DNA from: Bacillota bacterium
GTDB lineage: Bacteria > Bacillota > UBA4882 > UBA8346
NCBI GenBank assembly: GCA_003501365.1
Contig: DNPP01000251.1
Coordinates: forward strand, 1 to 11,014
Direction: 5' to 3'
DNA length: 11,014 nt
The notes under the pieces are model-generated. The model did not search any database, had not been told where the DNA came from, and saw only the letters and a program-made list of their open reading frames with translations. This document shows positions 1 to 6,378 of the stretch, piece after piece (within the stretch, counting starts at the first letter, position 1; each line of letters starts with the position of its first letter). Made by a program: the position numbers and the translations under genes.

Positions 1-4
1 TCCT

Positions 5-631
5 TTACTTGATGAGTCCTCTTTGGGATAGTTCCAGCCTTAATTGATTTGGGGATTGAAAGAGAATTGTATCAAAGCCCAGGTCCTCCGCTGCAGCAAT
101 ATTGGTGGAGGAATCATCGACAAACAGGCAATCAGCCCCTGCTCGCCCGATCTTTTGTAACAATACCTGAAAAATCCGGGGATCCGGTTTAATGAGTTTT
201 TCTTCACCCGAAACTACGATTGCTTCAAACCAATCAAAAAATTCATACCGATGACGGATGCTTGCAAATTTTTCCGCTGACCAGTTGGTTAAACCATAAA
301 GTGAAAACCCCGCCGTACTTGAGCGTTCTTTTAGCTCCCGGAGAATATCAACCGAAGGCTGTATCGGTCCCGCCAGCGTCTCCTCCCAGCGCTCGTCATA
401 GGCCCGAATTAATTCCTGATAAGCTGGAAAATCGTTTATTAGCTTAGCTATACCTTCTGAAAAAGGGTATCCTTGATCCCATTGTCGATTCCAATCACTA
501 AAATGAATTTCTTGCAGGAAATGATCAATTTTTTCAGGTTCAGCTCCGAAAAATTGCCGGTACAGGTAATGAGGGTTCCAGTCCATCAAAACGCCCCCGA
601 AGTCAAACACAATTGCTGTCAGTTTTATCAT
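5..631 (-). CDS. HAD-superfamily hydrolase (subfamily IA, haloacid dehalogenase/phosphatase-like)
   Basis: Predicted cytoplasmic HAD hydrolase, probably a phosphatase acting on a small phosphorylated metabolite; the substrate cannot be told. With the start chosen here it has 208 residues, normal for subfamily IA. Motif I is VFDFGGVL, with the nucleophile Asp10. The usual second Asp is replaced by Gly12, as in the DxG-type relatives of YihX. Motif II is LTNWS (Thr115), motif III is Lys148 in IKPDP, and motif IV is FVDDSSTNI (Asp172/Asp173). An alpha-helical cap occupies about residues 16-90. An in-frame ATG lies 18 bases upstream at 649, but the AGGAG Shine-Dalgarno falls between the two ATGs, 7 bases before the ATG at 631. 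That makes 631 the better start and gives the typical family N-terminus MIKLTAIVFDFGGV. The gene is separated from the sugar cassette by about 690 bases and is probably its own transcription unit. It could equally be annotated as a 2-haloacid dehalogenase; family confidence is high and function confidence low. Confidence 0.9.
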   Translation of the reverse strand: MIKLTAIVFDFGGVLMDWNPHYLYRQFFGAEPEKIDHFLQEIHFSDWNRQWDQGYPFSEGIAKLINDFPAYQELIRAYDERWEETLAGPIQPSVDILRELKERSSTAGFSLYGLTNWSAEKFASIRHRYEFFDWFEAIVVSGEEKLIKPDPRIFQVLLQKIGRAGADCLFVDDSSTNIAAAEDLGFDTILFQSPNQLRLELSQRGLIK

Positions 632-1104
632 AATCAAGCTCCTAGTCATTTAGTGGCATGCTCATTTTGGGAAGCCATTCATATGGTTATTTCCACCATA
701 AGCAGTCAAAAGTTATTGCTTTGAAAAATTCATAAATCAATTCGGCTTAGGAGCTTTGAAAACCTTTTTTGGGGGATTTGTGGGCAGAAAAATTCTCTTG
801 ACAAATTGGATGGTGATACCTTAGACAAGAAGTTATTCAATTCTCCGATCCTATTCCAATTTCGAAGCATCACACCAATTTCGTCCGGTATTTCCCATCA
901 ATTATTTTTCTTTGATACTTCGATGCCCATACAATGTGATATCTACCATTCCATCGAGTGTGATCCTAACCCTAGATCCACTCTGTCGCTCTTCACTTGT
1001 GCTTGAAGACAGTATCCGCTTCAAGTCTAAGCAAAGCAGAGATGTTTTGTCACTATTACAACCACTTCGCCTTTTTTGAAACTCCCACACATAGAGTTTT
1101 CAAA
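632..1104. other. gene-poor intergenic stretch
   Basis: I see no convincing gene here. Reading frames on both strands are short, lack Shine-Dalgarno sequences and resemble nothing I recognise. A small inverted repeat, TATGGT(682-687)/ACCATA(695-700) with a 7-base loop, lies 51-69 bases upstream of the HAD start and could be a regulator site. A TTGACT hexamer (minus, 704-709) beside it lacks a good -10 partner. A minus-strand frame at about 902-1090 might be a decayed gene fragment, but nothing confirms this. Confidence 0.5.
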
Positions 1105-1153
1105 TGTATAAGAAGCCGGTAGGCGATTAATTCGCCTACCGGCTTCTTATACA
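1105..1153. repeat. perfect 22-bp inverted repeat (hairpin; possible bidirectional terminator or dispersed palindrome)
   Basis: The arms at 1105-1126 and 1132-1153 are exact reverse complements over 22 bases, around a TTAAT loop. The core is GC-rich (GCCGGTAGGCG / CGCCTACCGGC) and is flanked by AAGAA on the left and TTCTT on the right. On either strand the GC stem therefore runs into a TTCTTATACA tail rather than a long T tract. It lies about 170 bases past the end of the permease gene and about 470 bases upstream of the HAD gene. It could terminate the sugar operon on the minus strand, or be a copy of a repeated palindromic element. There is only one copy in this window. Confidence 0.75.
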
Positions 1154-1239
1154 TTGTACATACTTTCAGGAGCACAGTGATTTAATTAAAAACTACCCTA
1201 TTAAAAAAAATAATTTGTTTAATCTGTTCAAATTCAGTA

Positions 1240-1269
1240 CATAAAAAACCACCGCACAGCCCTTGGTCT
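1240..1269 (-). terminator. weak candidate terminator of the sugar-transport operon
   Basis: On the minus strand, about 55-85 bases after the second permease stop, a short helix (GACCA with TGGTT, counting one G-U pair) around a G-rich loop is followed directly by a T tract (GGTGGTTTTTTATG). The position suits the operon end, but the stem is short and interrupted, so this is a weak call. The palindrome at 1105-1153 is the alternative end point. The rest of 1154-1324 is AT-rich and shows nothing else. Confidence 0.25.
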
Positions 1270-1324
1270 AAATTATCGGGAGATTGATAAAATGGACTAG
1301 TGTGGAAAACCAAACTAAAAGTGT

Positions 1325-2191
1325 TTATCCTTTCAATCCTGTTGTAGTAATCCCTTGAATTAACTGACGTTGAAAGAATAAGAACACTATAAATGTTGGA
1401 ATTGAAGCAATAATCGCTCCGGCCATCAACATTCCGTATTCCCGCGCAAAATAACCAACCAAAGTGGAAAGACCAATCGGTAAAGTATACATTTCCTTTG
1501 TAGATAATGTAATCAATGGCCATAAATAATCATTCCAGGACCATACAAATGTAAATATTCCTAGTGATGCCAAAGCCGGATGCGCTAACGGCAATATTAT
1601 GCGCCAAAAAATGCCATAGCGGGAACAACCGTCAATTCGCGCTGCATCCTCAAGCTCCACTGGGATCCCAATAAAAAATTGCCGTAGCATAAAAACTCCA
1701 AGTGCCGCCGCGGTTCTAGGCAAAATCACAACTATGAAAGTATTCAACAGATTCATGCTATTGAATAGTAAATATAAGGGAACCATAATAACTTGTGAAG
1801 GAACCATCATCGTACAAAGAACAATAATAAACAAAACTCTATTGCCGGTAAAACGAACCCGGGCAAAGGCATAAGCAGCCATAGCATCAATAATTAATAC
1901 CAATAATGTACTGACAATTGCTATAGCTAAACTATTATAAAACCATAATAGAAGCGGAGCTTTTTGAATAGCATGCAGATAATTTTCAAACGTTATAATC
2001 GGAGGTATCCAATGCGGTACTAAGGTCAACACCATTGTTTCCGTTTTCAATGAGGTGGAAATCATCCAAAGAATTGGCAAAATCCAGACTATGGCCAATA
2101 GCCAAATCACCGCAAGAAAAAATAAGTGTTTCCAATTGAAATTCCTTGGTGAGTGTTCCAATTGCTCAAGTTGAATCAATTTATCTCCCAT
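1325..2191 (-). CDS. carbohydrate ABC transporter permease, MalG/CUT1 type
   Basis: Inner-membrane subunit of a sugar importer, pairing with the upstream MalF-type permease to form the translocation channel. It has 288 residues, normal for MalG-type proteins, and about six hydrophobic segments (roughly 22-45, 85-110, 117-142, 148-170, 206-226, 255-275). The cytoplasmic EAA loop that docks the ATPase is clear at about 180-201 (ELEDAARIDG...IILP). A charged N-terminal tail of about 20 residues precedes the first membrane segment. The start is supported by GAGG about 9 bases upstream, overlapping the TGA stop of the preceding permease, and only 11 bases separate the two genes, so translation is probably coupled. 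It is the last gene of the cassette. No ATPase gene follows, so a shared MsmX/MalK-like ATPase encoded elsewhere is likely. The transported sugar is unknown. Confidence 0.95.
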   Translation of the reverse strand: MGDKLIQLEQLEHSPRNFNWKHLFFLAVIWLLAIVWILPILWMISTSLKTETMVLTLVPHWIPPIITFENYLHAIQKAPLLLWFYNSLAIAIVSTLLVLIIDAMAAYAFARVRFTGNRVLFIIVLCTMMVPSQVIMVPLYLLFNSMNLLNTFIVVILPRTAAALGVFMLRQFFIGIPVELEDAARIDGCSRYGIFWRIILPLAHPALASLGIFTFVWSWNDYLWPLITLSTKEMYTLPIGLSTLVGYFAREYGMLMAGAIIASIPTFIVFLFFQRQLIQGITTTGLKG

Positions 2192-2202
2192 TTGTTTTTA
2201 CC

Positions 2203-3111
2203 TCACTCGTCATTTTCAGTAGTAAGTAATTTCCACTGAAGTATCGTACAAATGAACATAATTGCAAAAAGAATATAGGCTAAAGCCGATGCATAACCCA
2301 TTTTTAAATACTTAAAACCTGCTTCATAAATGTATTGCACCATAGTCCGAGTGGAACCAAACGGGCCCCCAGCGGTCATCACATTAACCTGCCCAAACAC
2401 CTGAAACGAAGCAATGATTTGAGTAATCAATACAAAAATCATACTGGGTCTAAGTTGTGGTATGGTAATATGACAGAATGATTGAAATGAATTCGCACCA
2501 TCAATCTTAGCAGCTTCATACAATTGTTCTGGGATTTCCTGCAAACCTGCTAAGAAAATAATTACGTTAAAACCGACGGTCCACCAGATGGTGGCTAAGG
2601 CAATTGAAACCATGGCTAAATTGGGTTCGGTAAGCCAGTTCAATTGGGGCAACCCAATTTTACCCAAATAATAATTTATCAGCCCGAAATGATCCTGTAA
2701 AAGCCAACGCCAAATAGTTGCAATCACTGAGACGGTTAATAAATACGGAAAAAAGAACATTCCCCTTACCAAAAACCGGCCTCGAAAAGATTTATTAAGT
2801 ACCAGTGCTATAGCCAAACCTAGCGCCACCAATGGCAAAGTACTGATGATAACAAAATATATCGTATGCCAAAGTGAAGACCAAAACACATCATCTTGGA
2901 ACATCGTTTGAAAGTTCCCCCAACCGACAAATACCGGCGGAGTTAAAGCACTCCAATCAAAAAAGCTCATATACAGTCCTTGAAAAATCGGCAAAATCAT
3001 AAAGAAAAACAAAAAGAGTAAAAAAGGGGATAAAAAAATATAACCAATTATATTATCGTGTTCCAACCAGCCGAATTTTTTCTTAGTCCTTACAGATGTG
3101 ACCTCGACCAT
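2203..3111 (-). CDS. carbohydrate ABC transporter permease, MalF/CUT1 type
   Basis: First membrane subunit of the sugar importer. It has 302 residues and about six membrane segments (roughly 22-48, 83-106, 115-137, 167-190, 223-245, 270-292). The EAA motif at about 198-222 (YEAAKIDGANSF...ITIPQLRP) contacts the nucleotide-binding subunit. FQVFGQVNVMTAGGP at 236-250 is the conserved stretch after the fifth segment in CUT1 permeases. The ATG at 3111 is preceded by AAAGGAGG with a 9-base spacer, a strong ribosome binding site. A 15-bp hairpin lies immediately upstream of that site, between this gene and the binding-protein gene. The gene lies 11 bases ahead of the MalG-type permease gene and is surely co-transcribed with it. 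Family and role are confident; the substrate is not identifiable. Confidence 0.95.
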   Translation of the reverse strand: MVEVTSVRTKKKFGWLEHDNIIGYIFLSPFLLFLFFFMILPIFQGLYMSFFDWSALTPPVFVGWGNFQTMFQDDVFWSSLWHTIYFVIISTLPLVALGLAIALVLNKSFRGRFLVRGMFFFPYLLTVSVIATIWRWLLQDHFGLINYYLGKIGLPQLNWLTEPNLAMVSIALATIWWTVGFNVIIFLAGLQEIPEQLYEAAKIDGANSFQSFCHITIPQLRPSMIFVLITQIIASFQVFGQVNVMTAGGPFGSTRTMVQYIYEAGFKYLKMGYASALAYILFAIMFICTILQWKLLTTENDE

Positions 3112-3131
3112 GCCAAATGGCCTCCTTTTGA

Positions 3132-3168
3132 ATGATTATCCCGAGGTTTAGCGCCTCGGGATAATCAT
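3132..3168 (-). promoter_or_regulatory. intercistronic 15-bp hairpin between binding-protein and permease genes
   Basis: The arms at 3132-3146 (ATGATTATCCCGAGG) and 3154-3168 (CCTCGGGATAATCAT) are exact reverse complements around a TTTAGCG loop. In the minus-strand transcript the hairpin follows the binding-protein stop (3180) by 11 bases and ends about 3 bases before the permease Shine-Dalgarno (3121-3129). No T tract follows it, so it is unlikely to be a full terminator. By analogy with malE-malF intergenic stem-loops, the likely role is protecting the upstream message from 3' decay or lowering permease expression relative to the binding protein. Confidence 0.8.
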
Positions 3169-3179
3169 CTAAACTCTAT

Positions 3180-4415
3180 CTATTTTAACAACTTGTTACA
3201 TTTCTGTTCGACATCAGCAAGCGCTTGAGCCGGACTTTTAGCCTCAGAATAAACCGCCGGGATTGCATCAGCCACAATCTGTTCAATCTCCAACATATGA
3301 ATGTTGGAAGGTAAATAAGCGATGTTATCCATTTGAGCCGCATATTCGGGACGATATGGAAGGTTCTTAAATTTTTCACTTTGCAATACCGAATAGCGAG
3401 AAGGAATATGACCAGCTAGCGCCCATTTTTCGCCATTAGCAGTCATCCAGTCAATGAAGGTAATAGTCGCCTTAATTTTATCCTGATCAACCTTGGCTGG
3501 TTTCGGGATAACAAAATTGTGCGAATTCCCCCATGATTCTTTGCCGCCGAAAAGACTAGGAAACGGCATAGCACCAAAATTAAGGCCTTTTTGTTTTTCA
3601 AAACTGCCAGTTGCCCATACTCCGTTCATAAGTAACGCGGCTTGTCCTTGAGAAAAAAGAGAAACTGATTCATCATAAGTTAATTTGTTGGCACCTGTCT
3701 CCTTTAGAACATTGCTCCACCAGGTTAATGTCTTTATGCCGGTTTGATTGTTGATAGTCATTTTCTGGCCATTGGCACTCATCAACTTACCGCCTGCTTG
3801 AGCAAAAAAAGCATACCAAGAACGATAACCGCCGAAACCATTGCTTTCTAGCGCTAAAGGCAGCTTCCCGGTTTTAGCCTTAATATTTTTTAAGAAGTTA
3901 AGAAACTCATCCTGAGTGGTCGGAATTTGCGGCTTGCCATCTTTCATATAGCCAGCTTGGGCAAGTATATCCTTGTTATAGTATAAAATAAACGGATGAA
4001 CATCTAATGGAATCCCGACTTGTTTGCCGTCATATTTACTGCCGGCCCATAGTTTGACACCAAAATCTTTAGCTGGCAATTTATATTTAGTGATTGCGGA
4101 ATCCAAAGGCATTAGGACATTTTTGGAGGCAAAAGCCGGAAGATTGCTGGTATGTATAATACACACATCCGGTCCCTTTTTTCCAACCAATGCTGTGAGC
4201 AAATGGCTGTAATAATCACCCCATGCATTTTGAGCCTCATCTACGTAAATATCCGAGTGGGTTTTGTTAAATTCATTTACCATCGCAGTCATAAAATCAG
4301 CATCACCGCCACTAAACAAAGTCCAGTACGTTAATTTAGTGGCCGCGGAAGCCTGCGGTATCGTCATCGCTGAAATACAGCAAATCAACAACCCAACTAT
4401 TAACAATTTCTTCAT
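3180..4415 (-). CDS. extracellular solute-binding protein of a CUT1 sugar ABC transporter (family 1)
   Basis: Secreted sugar receptor that delivers substrate to the two downstream permeases. It has 411 residues, typical for MalE/UgpB-like proteins. The start at 4415 is preferred over an in-frame ATG at 4436 because GGAGG lies 8 bases before 4415, inside the longer frame. It also gives a clean signal peptide: MKK, a hydrophobic stretch at 4-19, and an ASA/A cleavage site between residues 24 and 25. There is no lipobox: Cys12 and Cys13 lie inside the hydrophobic core and are preceded by Leu-Ile rather than a small residue. The protein is thus predicted to be soluble, which is more usual in diderm bacteria. 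The mature protein has family 1 features, such as TYWTLFSGGDADFM near the N-terminus, GIPLDVHPFILYYNKDIL in the first lobe, and FSQGQAALLMNGVWATG. Tryptophans and tyrosines of the second lobe suit sugar stacking. The ligand cannot be inferred. Confidence 0.94.
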   Translation of the reverse strand: MKKLLIVGLLICCISAMTIPQASAATKLTYWTLFSGGDADFMTAMVNEFNKTHSDIYVDEAQNAWGDYYSHLLTALVGKKGPDVCIIHTSNLPAFASKNVLMPLDSAITKYKLPAKDFGVKLWAGSKYDGKQVGIPLDVHPFILYYNKDILAQAGYMKDGKPQIPTTQDEFLNFLKNIKAKTGKLPLALESNGFGGYRSWYAFFAQAGGKLMSANGQKMTINNQTGIKTLTWWSNVLKETGANKLTYDESVSLFSQGQAALLMNGVWATGSFEKQKGLNFGAMPFPSLFGGKESWGNSHNFVIPKPAKVDQDKIKATITFIDWMTANGEKWALAGHIPSRYSVLQSEKFKNLPYRPEYAAQMDNIAYLPSNIHMLEIEQIVADAIPAVYSEAKSPAQALADVEQKCNKLLK

Positions 4416-4458
4416 TGCTTTTTCCTCCGTTTTCATATTATAATAAAATAATTAATTT

Positions 4459-4489
4459 GATATAATTCTTTAAACATTACAATTTTCAA
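4459..4489 (-). promoter_or_regulatory. weak candidate internal promoter ahead of the binding-protein gene
   Basis: On the minus strand, TTGAAA (4484-4489) and TATATC (4459-4464) could form a -35/-10 pair, but the 19-base spacer is longer than ideal. The site lies in the 120-base AT-rich gap between the hydrolase and binding-protein genes. Extra transcription here would help express the receptor above the other components. The evidence is thin. Confidence 0.2.
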
Positions 4490-4524
4490 CTTGTATTTTC
4501 ATGTTCATGGAAATTGGTCTTCAA
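4486..4524 (-). CDS. possible 12-residue peptide behind a perfect Shine-Dalgarno
   Basis: Directly after the hydrolase stop codon the minus strand reads TAAGGAGGTG (4541-4532), essentially a perfect complement of the 16S rRNA 3' end. Seven bases further on is a TTG codon (4524). It opens a frame of 12 codons, MKTNFHEHENTS, ending in TGA at 4486. No ATG or longer frame lies at a usable distance. It could be a leader peptide, a relic of the start of a deleted gene, or a ribosome-loading site without a product. I do not recognise the peptide. What is seen is the strong Shine-Dalgarno; translation is only an inference. Confidence 0.25.
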   Translation of the reverse strand: MKTNFHEHENTS

Positions 4525-4538
4525 TTTTCCGCACCTCC

Positions 4539-6323
4539 TTACTTAGCGCTGAATATTTCCGCAAACTTGTTAGTAGCAAGTTTGGGAACGCGTTGCGCAT
4601 TCATTAATCCATTGACTTCTTGCTCTGTATCTGTCAACTGGGTGTAACAGTAGCCGCAAATTTCAGCCTCTGTCTGAATGGTGCGGATTAACTTTTGAAT
4701 TCGCTCCCCCATTTCCGGATAAGTTGATGCAGCATCTCCGTAGCCCCAGCCGAAAGAACCTTGTTCTATCACTTTTACCCCGCCGAATTCACTAATCATA
4801 ATCGGCTGTCCCTGATATTCATATCCGGGTAAAATAATCGGTAAACCCGCTAAAAAGCTTGCAGCATGCCTGTCTTCTTTAAAATGGCCATAATTTCCAG
4901 CTAACTCTTCAGCATCCTGACTATAGTCATGTATAGTAATAACGTCGGTAGCGGCATGTTGCCAGCCGTCATTGCTAATTGCCAACCGGCTATCATCCAA
5001 CGATTTCGTTAAATGGTACATCGTTTCCAAATATGCAACTACCCGCCGGTAAACCTCCGAATTAACAGAATTTAATAATTGGACAACTCCCCAACTTTCA
5101 TTGACGGGTACCCAAGCCATAATACAAGGATGACTATAATCGCGGTTAATTGCCCGTTGCCATTCTGCCGTGGAGCTTTGAATCATTGTCTCATCAAAAC
5201 CATAACAAGAAGGCATCTCTGACCATACCAAAAGGCCAAGCTTATCGCAAAAGTAATAATAATAGGGGTCTTCAATCTTCTGATGTTTTCGCGCCCCGTT
5301 AAATCCAAAGGCTTTTGTCATTTCAACGTCTTTCTTGAGTTCATTGATCGAGTTCGGAGTATAAAGTCCATCATTCCAAATTCCTTGATCAAGGACCATT
5401 CGTAAATAATAAGGTTTATTATTAAGGCAAATGCGTCCCCGCTCCACGGAGATTTTTCGCATTCCGAAATAAGTTCGGACCTCATCAACGGCTTGTTCCG
5501 CTTCCTTGATCCGAATCTCAAGGTCATATAAATTGGGATTCTCCGGACTCCATGGTTGTATATCCGGGATAGTCAATTTAAATACTTGTTCGGGCATAGA
5601 AACCGAATCCGCAAAATAGCCGAATTCTCTATTGATTGATGTCTCAGCTTCGCTAACCTTTTCGCCCTTAAATAACACTTTAAACTGAATTCTAGTATTT
5701 TCTGTGCAATTACTCAATTGAAACCTTATCGCGACCTCTCCTTGGTCAAGATCAGGGAGAATCTTAATAGTTTTAAGGTGGTTTTTTGCCACCGGTTCCA
5801 GCCAAACCGATTGCCAAATCCCACTCACTCGAGTATACCAGCAGGCCCAAGTTTCTTTTTTAGCAGTTTGTTTACCGCGTGGATGATTGGGAGTCTCATC
5901 ATCAAAGATCCGAATGACCAATTGATTTTCTCCTTTGATTAAGTAATCCGTAATATCAAAGGAAAAGGGAACATAACCACCTTGATTGGCTCCGATAAAT
6001 TTCCCGTTTACCCATACCGAGGTAAAATAATCGACAGCCCCAAAGTTAAGCTTAATTTGCCTCCCCAACCAGGCAGAAGGAACCTCAAATTCTCGTCGAT
6101 ACCAAATCACTCTATGTATGGCCGGATCACCTATACCGCTAAGTTTACTTTGAAAAGAAAATGGCACAATTATTTTTTTTGTAAAATTTCGTTGTTTATT
6201 GATCCAGTCTTCAACCAATCCACAATTACGGTCATCAAATTCAAATAACCATTCACCATTTAGAGTAAGCCAATCTTGTCTCACAAACTCAGGACGTGGA
6301 TATTCATTACGCAAAATAGTCAT
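4539..6323 (-). CDS. glycoside hydrolase family 2 enzyme (intracellular beta-glycosidase; beta-galactosidase/beta-glucuronidase-like)
   Basis: Retaining beta-glycosidase predicted to cleave the imported sugar in the cytoplasm; no signal peptide is present. It has 594 residues, close to the length of bacterial beta-glucuronidases. Domain order is a jelly-roll sugar-binding domain (about 15-180, with IWYRREFEVP and VWVNGKFIGANQGGYVPFSFDIT), an immunoglobulin-like domain (about 185-288), and a TIM barrel from about 295 to the end. The catalytic acid/base is Glu409 in WVPVNESWG and the nucleophile Glu512 in MISEFGG. The barrel carries NGARKHQKIEDP (342-353) where classical members have NxxRxxHYP. 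The C-terminus YTQLTDTEQEVNGL is typical. The NxK motif used by beta-glucuronidases to bind the uronate carboxylate is not visible after NGLM, so glucuronidase activity is unlikely. AAAGGA lies 8 bases before the ATG. The gene starts 55 bases after the regulator stop, so it is in the same operon. Exact specificity is unknown. Confidence 0.93.
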   Translation of the reverse strand: MTILRNEYPRPEFVRQDWLTLNGEWLFEFDDRNCGLVEDWINKQRNFTKKIIVPFSFQSKLSGIGDPAIHRVIWYRREFEVPSAWLGRQIKLNFGAVDYFTSVWVNGKFIGANQGGYVPFSFDITDYLIKGENQLVIRIFDDETPNHPRGKQTAKKETWACWYTRVSGIWQSVWLEPVAKNHLKTIKILPDLDQGEVAIRFQLSNCTENTRIQFKVLFKGEKVSEAETSINREFGYFADSVSMPEQVFKLTIPDIQPWSPENPNLYDLEIRIKEAEQAVDEVRTYFGMRKISVERGRICLNNKPYYLRMVLDQGIWNDGLYTPNSINELKKDVEMTKAFGFNGARKHQKIEDPYYYYFCDKLGLLVWSEMPSCYGFDETMIQSSTAEWQRAINRDYSHPCIMAWVPVNESWGVVQLLNSVNSEVYRRVVAYLETMYHLTKSLDDSRLAISNDGWQHAATDVITIHDYSQDAEELAGNYGHFKEDRHAASFLAGLPIILPGYEYQGQPIMISEFGGVKVIEQGSFGWGYGDAASTYPEMGERIQKLIRTIQTEAEICGYCYTQLTDTEQEVNGLMNAQRVPKLATNKFAEIFSAK

Positions 6324-6378
6324 TACAGATGTCCTTTCTTATCTTATAAAATTTGTGGGGCTAAATATTTCGTTGAAA

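Noticed and set aside
632..649. Upstream ATG at 649 as the HAD gene start
   Set aside because: The AGGAG ribosome binding site lies inside this extension, 7 bases before the ATG at 631, and family members begin at the latter.
902..1090. 62-residue minus-strand frame in the gap upstream of the HAD gene
   Set aside because: It starts with GTG, has no Shine-Dalgarno, and shows no motif I can tie to any family. It is noted only as a possible relic.
1182..1523. 113-residue minus-strand frame overlapping the MalG-type permease 3' end
   Set aside because: It is an alternative frame over a well-supported permease gene, with no family features and no Shine-Dalgarno.
4416..4436. Upstream ATG at 4436 as the binding-protein start
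   Set aside because: It would put GGAGG inside the coding region and add a charged segment before the signal peptide; the ATG at 4415 has the proper spacing.
4437..4442. Minus-strand TATAAT just upstream of the binding-protein gene
   Set aside because: Transcription would begin on or beside the Shine-Dalgarno, and there is no -35 at the right distance. It is probably a chance match in AT-rich DNA.
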